DNA from: Bacteriovoracaceae bacterium UBA6261
Lineage (GTDB): Bacteria; Bdellovibrionota; Bacteriovoracia; Bacteriovoracales; Bacteriovoracaceae
Reading direction: 5' to 3'
Length of the DNA: 17,028 bases
NCBI GenBank assembly: GCA_002440825.1
Contig: DJVH01000101.1
Location: 1-17,028, forward strand
Every line of letters begins with the position of its first letter. Positions within the stretch are counted from its first letter, which is position 1. Position numbers and translations under genes: made by a program. Below the pieces are notes generated by a model. The model was not told where the DNA came from and did not search any database. It saw only the letters and a program-made list of their open reading frames with translations. Of the stretch, positions 6,295 through 12,885 are shown piece after piece.

Positions 6295-7110
6295 TTAGTT
6301 ATTTGCGATCCACTTCCAGCCCCAATAAAGGTCAGCCGATTCTTTTTCCATAGCGAATGAAGTTCTTTGTTGCATTTCATCCTGCCACTTATTGAAATCT
6401 TCCTGAGTGTAAACAGTCATTGTTGCTTTCATTCTGTAGTGGAAAGTCCCGCAGATCTGAGCACACACTACTTCGTAAACACCCGGCTTAGTCAGTTCTA
6501 CCCACATTTTGTGAATACGACCTGGCATTGCATCGATTTTTTGTCTTGTATTTGGAAGTGAGAATGAGTGAATAACGTCTTTAGCAGAAACCTGGAAAAC
6601 GATTTTCTTTCCGATTGGAAGGCGAAGATCATTTAGAGTCACGATGTCGTCTTCAGTGTTGAAAATTCCATCTTTACCAGCGTAACGGAAGTTCCATGCC
6701 CATTGCTGACCAAGAACTTCGACGCGAACGATGTCTTCAGATTCTTTCGGCCAGTTGTTGTAAACTTCCATGTAGTCACGGTTAGAAATACCAGTGATCT
6801 GCATATCGATAACAATAAAAACCAACGCACCAATAGCTGCCACGATTGCTACATGTTTCTTGCTCGTTCCGTGAGTATAAAGTGGTTTTGGGTGTTTTTT
6901 GTGACGGTAAAGCCAACTAAAACCAAACAATCCGATACAAACTAAAATGAAAAAGAAAAGAATCAGTTTAGTTGTAAGAATAAACAATGAATCGATCAAA
7001 TGCCCATTAGTCGAAATATCTACAGGCGGTTTCATTCTCTCCCATAGACTCATTTCAGAAGCATTTGCGCTCATGACGAAAAATTTCATGTAAAGACTGT
7101 AAAGATTCAT
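6295..7110 (-). CDS. ctaC: Cytochrome c oxidase subunit II (CuA subunit)
   Basis: The subunit takes electrons from cytochrome c and passes them through CuA to heme a. From the ATG at 7110 (271 residues), two transmembrane helices lie near 44-68 and 86-104, followed by the periplasmic cupredoxin domain. CuA ligands are His181 (IHSFSLP), Cys216, Cys220, His224 and Met227 in CAQICGTFHYRM. The usual Glu of CxEIC is Gln here. The aromatic patch is GQQWAWNF. There is no C-terminal cytochrome c domain. The stretch before helix 2 reads THGTSKKHVAI where NTxLExxWT is usual, so the K-channel entrance Glu is Lys85. A TTG at 7131 could extend the protein, but AGGGA eight bases before 7110 favours this start. 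Confidence 0.95.
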   Translation of the reverse strand: MNLYSLYMKFFVMSANASEMSLWERMKPPVDISTNGHLIDSLFILTTKLILFFFILVCIGLFGFSWLYRHKKHPKPLYTHGTSKKHVAIVAAIGALVFIVIDMQITGISNRDYMEVYNNWPKESEDIVRVEVLGQQWAWNFRYAGKDGIFNTEDDIVTLNDLRLPIGKKIVFQVSAKDVIHSFSLPNTRQKIDAMPGRIHKMWVELTKPGVYEVVCAQICGTFHYRMKATMTVYTQEDFNKWQDEMQQRTSFAMEKESADLYWGWKWIANN

Positions 7111-7174
7111 TTCAGCAATCCCTGAAGGCAAAGTTAAAGTTTGTTAAGTTAAATCAGTTATCGAACTAATATTA

Positions 7175-7180
7175 ATCATA
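7175..7180 (-). promoter_or_regulatory. Possible -10 element for the oxidase operon
   Basis: The minus strand has TATGAT in a very AT-rich stretch about 65 bases upstream of the ctaC start. No convincing -35 hexamer is seen at the right distance. Because a terminator stands at 7254-7282, the oxidase operon needs its own promoter within 7111-7253, and this is the best candidate. Confidence 0.25.
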
Positions 7181-7253
7181 AATTTCGAATTTATCCAGAA
7201 GGAAGTAGGTGGATTTCGTAAAAAGAGACATGACTTTTTACAGCTATCTCAAT

Positions 7254-7282
7254 AAGAAAAATGCTCCAAGAGGAGCATTTTT
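7254..7282 (-). terminator. Bidirectional intrinsic terminator after ctaAB
   Basis: ATGCTCC (7261-7267) pairs with GGAGCAT (7272-7278) around a four-base loop, with A/T extensions on both sides. Read on the minus strand it is followed by TTTTTCTT. It starts a few bases after the stop of the heme synthase fusion (7287), separating that transcript from the ctaC operon. Confidence 0.85.
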
Positions 7283-7286
7283 CAAC

Positions 7287-9113
7287 TTACTTAAAGAAGA
7301 TGAGGGCCGCAAGAAGAAGTGGCAGGTAAAAAAGCGAGCCATAGAAATAGTTTCGGGCCCACTCTCGGTGCATTGCCAAATCCTGGCGTAGAAAAAATCC
7401 GCGGGCTGCATAAATTAAAAAAGCACCACTCAAAACAAAGGCTGCTCGAGTGTAAATAAAACTAGCCTGCGCGAAAAAAGACGGTAGTAAAGAGACAAAA
7501 AACAAGACCAGCGTGAAAACGAAGATCCCTATCTTGGTAATCTGCAATCCTTTTTTAAGGTTTGGGTAAACTTTGATATTAGCGGCATTGTAATCATCGG
7601 CGTGGTAAAGAGAAATTGCCAAAAAGTGAGGCAATTGCCAGATAAACAAGATCAAAAACAGAGCAACCGCCATAATATCGATTCTACCTGTCACTGCCGT
7701 CCATCCCATGACTGGTGGAATAGCTCCCGGAATGGCTCCAACGTAAACTGCCGTTGGGCTTTTTTTCTTCATCGGCGTATAGGCGTAAACATAAAGAATT
7801 GCTGCTACGAGTGCAAGAACTCCTGTGACCAAATTTATAAACAACGCCAGCATTGGAACTGCAAAGAGAATTAAGCCAAATCCAAACAATAGAGCTGTCC
7901 GTGGTTTCATTCTTTTTGAAGGCAATGGACGTTCTCTTGTTCTGATCATGAGCGCATCACTGTCTCGTTCAATATAACAATTGAGTGCTGCTGATCCGAT
8001 GACAACAAGAGTAATCAGAAAAAAAGCAAAAAGAGCTTTAAAGAAATTGATTCTGTCTGGAGCAATTAAAGTGCCCACCATAACCGTAACCATAACAAGA
8101 AGAGACAGTCTCGGTTTTGTCAGATCGACCAGATCCGAAAAGAATGAATGGCGGTTGCCTTCAAAAAAAGAATCTTCAGCGTCTTTAAGATAAAGATTTA
8201 ATTTCCAAAGAGAGCCGAGGCTAAGCGCTGCACCTGCAAGGTGAAGTGTGGTCGGAACAACGGCCATACTGAAAGCAATTGTCATTATTCCAATGAATAC
8301 CTGAAACGAAATAAAAATAAAGGGAGACAAGCTCGCCCATTTAATTGTTTTCTCAGCTTTGAAGATGTGGCTGGTTCTAATTGAAAAAATTGCTACGAAT
8401 ACAAAAACCACAACTGCATAAAGACGATGAATCATGTGCAGTTGCGCCTGAGGCATATGTGGCCAGCCGGTCAGTGCAAGAGTTTCAAAATCGCGACACA
8501 AAAGTGAATTGCTCGCCCCTAACCCGCATGCAGCCCCTGCTCCAGCGTGACGCATGAAAGCCCCAAGAAGAATTTGCAAAAACAACATGGCCAGCGCAAG
8601 GAGAATCCCGTGACGAGTAATCGGCTTCCAGGCATTTTTAATCTTCGCTTTTGTTTCATCTGAAATATTAATAAATCTTTCTGAATTCGATTTTGCTTTG
8701 TGATTGATATAAATCAACGTGGAAAAGAAAATCAGAGAAAGCCCAAGATGAGACGTTGAAACGATTGTCGGCAATCTATAGATAACAGTAATACCGCCGA
8801 GAGCTCCTTGAGCAATAACCAGGAAAAGAGCAAAGCAACTCATTTTAAAAAGATGAGTTTTTTCCAATGATTCCTTTCTTTCCTTCGCTGTAGAAACAAC
8901 AAGAAAAATCGTCAGAAGACCTACGAGTGTCGCAAGCAACCTGTGACCGTGCTCGATCAGGATTGATCCTTCCATCGTAGGAAAAAATTGATTGTAACAA
9001 AGTGGCCAGTCAGGGCAGGCCAAGCTTGATTCTGTATTGTGTACGACCGCTCCCCACAGAATCAAAACGAAAGTTGTGATAACTGCGATAAGCGATAAAT
9101 TTTTTACTCGCAT
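7287..9113 (-). CDS. ctaAB: Fused heme A synthase (CtaA) - protoheme IX farnesyltransferase (CtaB)
   Basis: One 608-residue membrane protein joins two successive enzymes of heme A synthesis. Residues 1-310 are CtaA/COX15. Cys33 and Cys39 lie in the CPDWPLC block. Glu54, His55 and His57 are in EHGHR, and His122, His226, His229 and His291 match heme ligand positions. A second Cys pair is Cys196/Cys206. Residues 325-608 are CtaB/COX10, a UbiA-type prenyltransferase. It has LTKPRLSLLV, the NxxxERDSDALM prenyl-diphosphate motif (Asn378, Asp384, Asp386; first Asp replaced by Glu382) and YTPMKKKSPTAVYVG. CtaB makes heme O from heme b and farnesyl diphosphate; CtaA oxidises it to heme A. The frame is unbroken across the junction. 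No strong ribosome binding site is seen. It lies beside the oxidase that needs heme A. Confidence 0.97.
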   Translation of the reverse strand: MRVKNLSLIAVITTFVLILWGAVVHNTESSLACPDWPLCYNQFFPTMEGSILIEHGHRLLATLVGLLTIFLVVSTAKERKESLEKTHLFKMSCFALFLVIAQGALGGITVIYRLPTIVSTSHLGLSLIFFSTLIYINHKAKSNSERFINISDETKAKIKNAWKPITRHGILLALAMLFLQILLGAFMRHAGAGAACGLGASNSLLCRDFETLALTGWPHMPQAQLHMIHRLYAVVVFVFVAIFSIRTSHIFKAEKTIKWASLSPFIFISFQVFIGIMTIAFSMAVVPTTLHLAGAALSLGSLWKLNLYLKDAEDSFFEGNRHSFFSDLVDLTKPRLSLLVMVTVMVGTLIAPDRINFFKALFAFFLITLVVIGSAALNCYIERDSDALMIRTRERPLPSKRMKPRTALLFGFGLILFAVPMLALFINLVTGVLALVAAILYVYAYTPMKKKSPTAVYVGAIPGAIPPVMGWTAVTGRIDIMAVALFLILFIWQLPHFLAISLYHADDYNAANIKVYPNLKKGLQITKIGIFVFTLVLFFVSLLPSFFAQASFIYTRAAFVLSGAFLIYAARGFFLRQDLAMHREWARNYFYGSLFYLPLLLAALIFFK

Positions 9114-9148
9114 ATTTTGGCTCTAAAAATGGCTGTTAAGGGACTTTT

Positions 9149-9177
9149 TTTATACTAAATGTTTCTTGCAAAGTCAT
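9149..9177 (-). promoter_or_regulatory. Putative ctaAB promoter
   Basis: On the minus strand, ATGACT (9172-9177) and TATAAA (9149-9154) are separated by 17 bases, placing a start near 9142, about 28 bases before the ATG. It overlaps the divergent kynA promoter, so the two genes could compete for polymerase. The -35 match is only moderate. Confidence 0.4.
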
Positions 9178-9195
9178 ACAGATATTGAGGATAAT
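9166..9195 (+). promoter_or_regulatory. Putative kynA-kynU promoter
   Basis: TTGCAA (9166-9171) and GATAAT (9190-9195) are separated by 18 bases, giving a start near 9202 and a leader of roughly 43 bases before the GTG at 9245. The leader includes the tandem repeat described separately. Confidence 0.5.
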
Positions 9196-9208
9196 TTTGT
9201 GCTCTACA

Positions 9209-9233
9209 AAGTCTATTTTTGAAGTCTATTTTT
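9209..9233 (+). repeat. Tandem 12-base repeat in the kynA leader
   Basis: AAGTCTATTTTT occurs exactly twice (9209-9220 and 9222-9233), one base apart, directly upstream of the Shine-Dalgarno sequence. It lies in the predicted 5' leader. It could be a binding site for a regulator or a replication-slippage product. Confidence 0.6.
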
Positions 9234-9239
9234 AGGGGG
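9234..9239 (+). promoter_or_regulatory. Ribosome binding site supporting the GTG start of kynA
   Basis: AGGGGG lies five bases before the GTG at 9245. The strength and spacing fix this non-ATG start. Confidence 0.7.
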
Positions 9240-9244
9240 TTTTC

Positions 9245-10345
9245 GTGCATAAGAACAAAGGACCGATTTATTATGGTGATTATCTGCAGCTCTCTAAACT
9301 TTTAGACAGCCAGGAACCTCTAAGTAAAAAACATGCTGATGAAACTAACGGTGAATGTCACGACGAAATGTTGTTCATAATTGTTCACCAAGTGTATGAA
9401 CTTTGGTTTAAACAAATCCTTCACGATCTCAATTCAATTCTGGAAACATTCAATCAGGATTATGTACCGGAATCGGCGCTTTCAAGTGTCGTTCAAAAAC
9501 TTTCGCGAATTAAAAAAATTCAACCTTTACTGATCGGTCAGTTTGATGTTCTGGAAACGATGACGCCAATGGATTTCCTTGAGTTCCGGGATTTGTTGAT
9601 TCCGGCATCCGGGTTTCAAAGTGTTCAGTTCAGAGAAATAGAAATCAAACTTGGATTAGGAACAGGTGATCGCTTGAATGTTGACCGAGAATTTTTTCTT
9701 GGTCGCTTAAGTGAAAAGGATAAAACGAAATTGGGTGAACCCGAGTCTGCACCTTCTTTGTTAAAACTAGTGGAAAAATGGCTTGAACGAGTTCCTTTTA
9801 CTCAAATAAAAAACTTTAACTTCTGGGAAGAATATCAAAAAGCAGTTGAATCTATTCTGCGCGACGATGAAGCGACCATTATGCAGAACAGTGCCAGCTT
9901 GAGTGATTTGCAAAAAAAGGCTCAACTGGAAAACCTTGAAGTCACGCGTTCAACTTTCAGAAGTTTATTTGATGAACGCGCTCACGAAGAATTGATTGAA
10001 AGTAAGCAAAGAAAATTGTCTCAAAAAGCCATTTTAAATGCACTCTTCATTATGCTTTACCGTGATGAACCAATGCTGGCGCAACCATTTCAGGTCCTGA
10101 CTTCAATGATGGACATAGATGAAAACTTTACGACCTGGAGATACAGACACGCTCTACTTGCTCAAAGAATGCTTGGAACTAAAATCGGCACCGGTGGATC
10201 TTCGGGCCATCAATACTTAAAAAGAGCAGCAGATAACAACAGAGTGTTTATTGACCTGTTCAATCTTTCAACTTTTTTAATTCCTAGATCGCGTCTGCCA
10301 GTTATCCCGGCAGAAATTAAAAAACAGATGAATTTTTATGTATAA
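9245..10345 (+). CDS. kynA: Tryptophan 2,3-dioxygenase
   Basis: This heme enzyme opens the tryptophan indole ring with O2 to give N-formylkynurenine, in the cytoplasm. Family blocks are clear in its 366 residues. EMLFIIVHQVYELWFKQI contains His48, the residue near the substrate indole. FLEFRDLL contains Arg115, which binds the carboxylate. ASGFQSVQFREIE follows it. TWRYRHALLAQRMLG contains His302, the likely proximal heme ligand. GTGGSSG holds the Thr/Gly substrate loop. The Tyr of the Xanthomonas enzyme's YAEFR segment is Phe111 here. The protein is longer than the roughly 280-residue bacterial enzymes, with extra sequence between about 140 and 260. The start is GTG with AGGGGG upstream. It overlaps kynU by eight bases. 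Confidence 0.93.
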   Translation: MHKNKGPIYYGDYLQLSKLLDSQEPLSKKHADETNGECHDEMLFIIVHQVYELWFKQILHDLNSILETFNQDYVPESALSSVVQKLSRIKKIQPLLIGQFDVLETMTPMDFLEFRDLLIPASGFQSVQFREIEIKLGLGTGDRLNVDREFFLGRLSEKDKTKLGEPESAPSLLKLVEKWLERVPFTQIKNFNFWEEYQKAVESILRDDEATIMQNSASLSDLQKKAQLENLEVTRSTFRSLFDERAHEELIESKQRKLSQKAILNALFIMLYRDEPMLAQPFQVLTSMMDIDENFTTWRYRHALLAQRMLGTKIGTGGSSGHQYLKRAADNNRVFIDLFNLSTFLIPRSRLPVIPAEIKKQMNFYV

Positions 10346-11489
10346 AAAATTTTACAAAAGGTTTCTGGAACAAAATTCAGGCATTCAACATTACGCCAGC
10401 CACAGTCACCATTATTGGCCCGACGTTACCCGTGAAGCCATGCTGGAGTATTGGGATGATTCGGCTAAATTTGTCGACGATAAATGGAACTATATTTTTG
10501 GAAAGAAAGTTCCCGAAACGCGTGCACTGTTGGCAGATGTTTTAAAACTTTCTCATCCTGAGCAGATTGTCTTTGCTCCCAACACACATGAATTTGTAAA
10601 CCGGCTTTTCAGTTGTTTTTCTGCTAAAAAAACAATTTTCGTTCTTACTACGGATTCTGAATTTTACAGCTTTGACCGCCAAGCGAACCGATTGGCCGAA
10701 GAAAAGTTAGTCGCCATAGATAAAGTGGCCACTCTACCTTTTGATGATTTTGAAAAACGTTTTATCGAGAAGATTAAGTCTCAACATTACGATGTCATTT
10801 TTTTAAGTCATGTGTTTTTTAATTCCGGTATGGCCGTGAAAAATTTAAACACTATTGTTGATTCAGTTAAAAACGATCACACCATGATTGTCATTGATGG
10901 TTATCACAGCTTTATGGCACTTCCGACTGATTTAAGCCCAATTGAATCTCGCATTTTTTATCTGGCGGGCTCGTATAAGTACGCTCAGGGCGGAGAAGGC
11001 TGCTGCTTTATGGTGGTTCCTCAAAATTCAACCCTTCGCCCTGTTAATACGGGCTGGTTTGCTGGTTTTGGAGATTTATCCAACAATAAGGGCGAAGTGA
11101 ACTACAGCAATGATGGAATGAGATTTGCCGGATCAACTATGGATTACTCAGCACTTTATAGATTGAATGCTGTTTTAAGACTCTTCAAATCGGAAGGAAT
11201 AAGTGTCGAAAAAATTCATCAACATGTACAGAAGTTGCAAAAAAATTTCCGCGATCATCTTTTGAAAATAGATCATCCTTTTCTTGTAGAAAAAAACATT
11301 CTCAGTGTTGACTATAATCATCACGGACACTTTTTGACTTTTGCCATGCCTTCTCCGGAGCATACTAAAAAATTGCATGACGAACTTCGCGCTCATAACA
11401 TCTGGACTGATTACCGTGGAGCTCGCTTGAGATTTGGTTTTGGTCTATATCAAAATGATTGTATCGATCTGACTGCTCTTAAAAATTAA
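10338..11489 (+). CDS. kynU: Kynureninase-like PLP enzyme (aminotransferase class V fold)
   Basis: The probable reaction is kynurenine to anthranilate plus alanine. The fold-type I PLP site is visible: Asp187 and His190 in IVIDGYHSF, and Schiff-base Lys214 in GSYKYAQGGEGCCFM. GWFAGFGD (239-246) and RFAGSTMDYSALYRL resemble the GWW/GWF and RF.GT blocks of kynureninases. At 383 residues it is slightly shorter than typical (about 410-420). It starts inside kynA (eight-base overlap) and is probably translated by coupling, which supports a linked pathway role. No formamidase (KynB) gene for the intermediate step is in the window. The family is secure; the exact substrate is inferred from the neighbour. 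Its 3' end overlaps the convergent DUF420 gene by 11 bases. Confidence 0.8.
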   Translation: MYKKFYKRFLEQNSGIQHYASHSHHYWPDVTREAMLEYWDDSAKFVDDKWNYIFGKKVPETRALLADVLKLSHPEQIVFAPNTHEFVNRLFSCFSAKKTIFVLTTDSEFYSFDRQANRLAEEKLVAIDKVATLPFDDFEKRFIEKIKSQHYDVIFLSHVFFNSGMAVKNLNTIVDSVKNDHTMIVIDGYHSFMALPTDLSPIESRIFYLAGSYKYAQGGEGCCFMVVPQNSTLRPVNTGWFAGFGDLSNNKGEVNYSNDGMRFAGSTMDYSALYRLNAVLRLFKSEGISVEKIHQHVQKLQKNFRDHLLKIDHPFLVEKNILSVDYNHHGHFLTFAMPSPEHTKKLHDELRAHNIWTDYRGARLRFGFGLYQNDCIDLTALKN

Positions 11490-12039
11490 GAAACTTCAGA
11501 AAGAAATAAACTATGACTCCGGTCACGGAGACATATAACCAGATAGGAAAAGTAATCTTTGCTACTTTTTTGTGTTTGATAAATTTCTTCGTCATCGCGA
11601 GGTAGAGCGTTGAAAGGATCAATGGTACCTGGACTGCGGATAGAAGAATGTGTGAAATCAAAATAAAGAAATACACCGGGCGGATAAAACCAGTCGCTAC
11701 AAATTTTGTGTCGCCATGGTAGTGATGATAAAGAATATATCCCGCCAGAAAAAGCGCAGAGGTTGTCGTTGCGGCATACATAAAGCGCTTGTGCCATTCA
11801 ATGTTGTTCTTTTTAATATGAATATAACCAACAATTAAAAACACAGAAGTAAGAGCATTGAAAAAAGCATTTATTGAAGACAATGATCCAATCCAGCCTG
11901 TTTCTTGTGGATTCACACCTGATTTAAAATAAATTAACCAGATAAGAAAACTTAGAACAATAACGCTTAAAGCACCGATGATACCGAAAACAAATCTGTC
12001 GTTGGATTCGCTGATGGTCTCTATTTTGTTATTATTCAT
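11479..12039 (-). CDS. ctaM: DUF420/CtaM-like oxidase assembly membrane protein
   Basis: A 186-residue protein with about five hydrophobic segments (roughly 16-38, 54-74, 88-106, 121-148 and 163-182). It resembles the DUF420 family (CtaM in Staphylococcus, YozB in Bacillus), which is needed for maturation of heme A oxidases. Candidate conserved histidines are His83 (EWHKR), His105/His106/His108 (YHHYHG) and His130 (SHI). The ATG lies inside the end of the upstream CPMC gene (eight-base overlap) with no independent ribosome binding site, so translation is coupled. It is the last gene of the bc/octaheme operon. The stop overlaps the convergent kynU stop, and no terminator is visible between them. 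Confidence 0.82.
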   Translation of the reverse strand: MNNNKIETISESNDRFVFGIIGALSVIVLSFLIWLIYFKSGVNPQETGWIGSLSSINAFFNALTSVFLIVGYIHIKKNNIEWHKRFMYAATTTSALFLAGYILYHHYHGDTKFVATGFIRPVYFFILISHILLSAVQVPLILSTLYLAMTKKFIKHKKVAKITFPIWLYVSVTGVIVYFFLKFLNF

Positions 12040-12247
12040 TATCTTGATTTTGATTATTGATATTTCTTAATTTGAAGAATGTCTTGGCCAGATAAAACAT
12101 CGGAATATACACAGCGATACAGAAAACGCCGACAATGATAATATAATAATTATCTCTTGGATCTTGACCAGAGCACATCGGGCAAGCCAGAAGCTCGCCA
12201 GATGTGACGAAAGTCAAAAATAATACGGTAAAGATTTTGTTGAACAT
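12032..12247 (-). CDS. Small exported CPMC protein of unknown function
   Basis: A 71-residue protein starts two bases after the subunit III stop codon (TAA TT ATG). An upstream in-frame ATG at 12286 would run back into subunit III and is less likely. Residues 1-21 form a signal peptide ending LLA, then the mature protein begins CPMCSGQDPRDNYY (Cys22, Cys25), followed by one transmembrane helix (about 35-55) and a polar, Asn/Gln-rich tail. LLAC could also act as a lipobox. A periplasmic CxxC next to a membrane helix within an oxidase operon suggests redox or metal handling during assembly. The function is not known, and I recognise only a general likeness to small CPMC proteins near oxidase genes. 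Confidence 0.75.
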   Translation of the reverse strand: MFNKIFTVLFLTFVTSGELLACPMCSGQDPRDNYYIIIVGVFCIAVYIPMFYLAKTFFKLRNINNQNQDNE

Positions 12248-12249
12248 AA

Positions 12250-12870
12250 TTAGAGAAGGTAAACGAAAGTAAAAACGAGAATCCAAACAAGGTCGACAAA
12301 GTGCCAGAATAGACCAGCAATTTCGAGCTGATTGTAATCGCCGTTATCAAAATCCCCTCTATAAGCTTTTGTGAACATAACAGTCAGGTAGATAACACCG
12401 GAAAGAACGTGCAATCCGTGGAAACCTGTAATTGAAAAGAATGTCGAAGCAAAAAGAGAAGTTCCATGAGCGTAAGAAGCGAATCCCATTCCCATGTGTC
12501 CAATAAGGTGAGTGTACTCGTAAGCCTGAATCCCAAGGAACGAAGCTCCACCGAAAATTGTAAACGCCAACCATCTCAACATTGCTGTTCTGTTTTTTCG
12601 TTTACAAGAATCAATTGCTAAAACCATTGATACTGATGAACAGATAAGAAGAAATGTCATGAAACCTGAAAGACCTACTCCACCCAATGCTTGAGAGGGT
12701 GTCGGCCAGTCTTTTGTTGCTCTTAAAGCCGCGTACGCAATTAAGAAACCAGAAAATGACATTGCATCTGTTCCAAGGAACAGCCACATTCCGATTTTGC
12801 CCGGAGATGCTTTTCCAAACTGTGGGTCGTTATATTCTACTGGTCCATCGTGGTGATGAGCGTGAGCCAT
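12250..12870 (-). CDS. ctaE: Cytochrome c oxidase subunit III, second copy (canonical type)
   Basis: A 206-residue membrane protein with five helices and the canonical subunit III signatures: a His-rich N-terminus (MAHAHHHD), KIGMWLFLGTDAM, EYTHLI, FHGLHVLSG near residue 150 and WHFVDLVWILVF at the C-terminus. It starts 15 bases after the octaheme cytochrome c stop, with AAGGAGAG as ribosome binding site. It is more typical of the family than the copy next to ctaD, yet it lies in the cytochrome b operon. It may serve the same oxidase as an extra or alternative subunit, or bridge oxidase and reductase. There is no second subunit I in the window. Confidence 0.92.
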   Translation of the reverse strand: MAHAHHHDGPVEYNDPQFGKASPGKIGMWLFLGTDAMSFSGFLIAYAALRATKDWPTPSQALGGVGLSGFMTFLLICSSVSMVLAIDSCKRKNRTAMLRWLAFTIFGGASFLGIQAYEYTHLIGHMGMGFASYAHGTSLFASTFFSITGFHGLHVLSGVIYLTVMFTKAYRGDFDNGDYNQLEIAGLFWHFVDLVWILVFTFVYLL

Positions 12871-12885
12871 TTTACTCTCCTTAGC

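Noticed and set aside
7111..7131. Longer ctaC start at the TTG at 7131
   Set aside because: The TTG lacks a good ribosome binding site, while the ATG at 7110 has AGGGA eight bases upstream.
7209..7391. 60-codon plus-strand open frame
   Set aside because: It spans the ctaAB terminator and the antisense of the CtaB C-terminus; no start signal or protein features.
12248..12286. Longer start of the CPMC gene at 12286
   Set aside because: It would overlap subunit III by 37 bases and add a charged stretch before an otherwise good signal peptide; the ATG two bases after the subunit III stop fits coupled translation.
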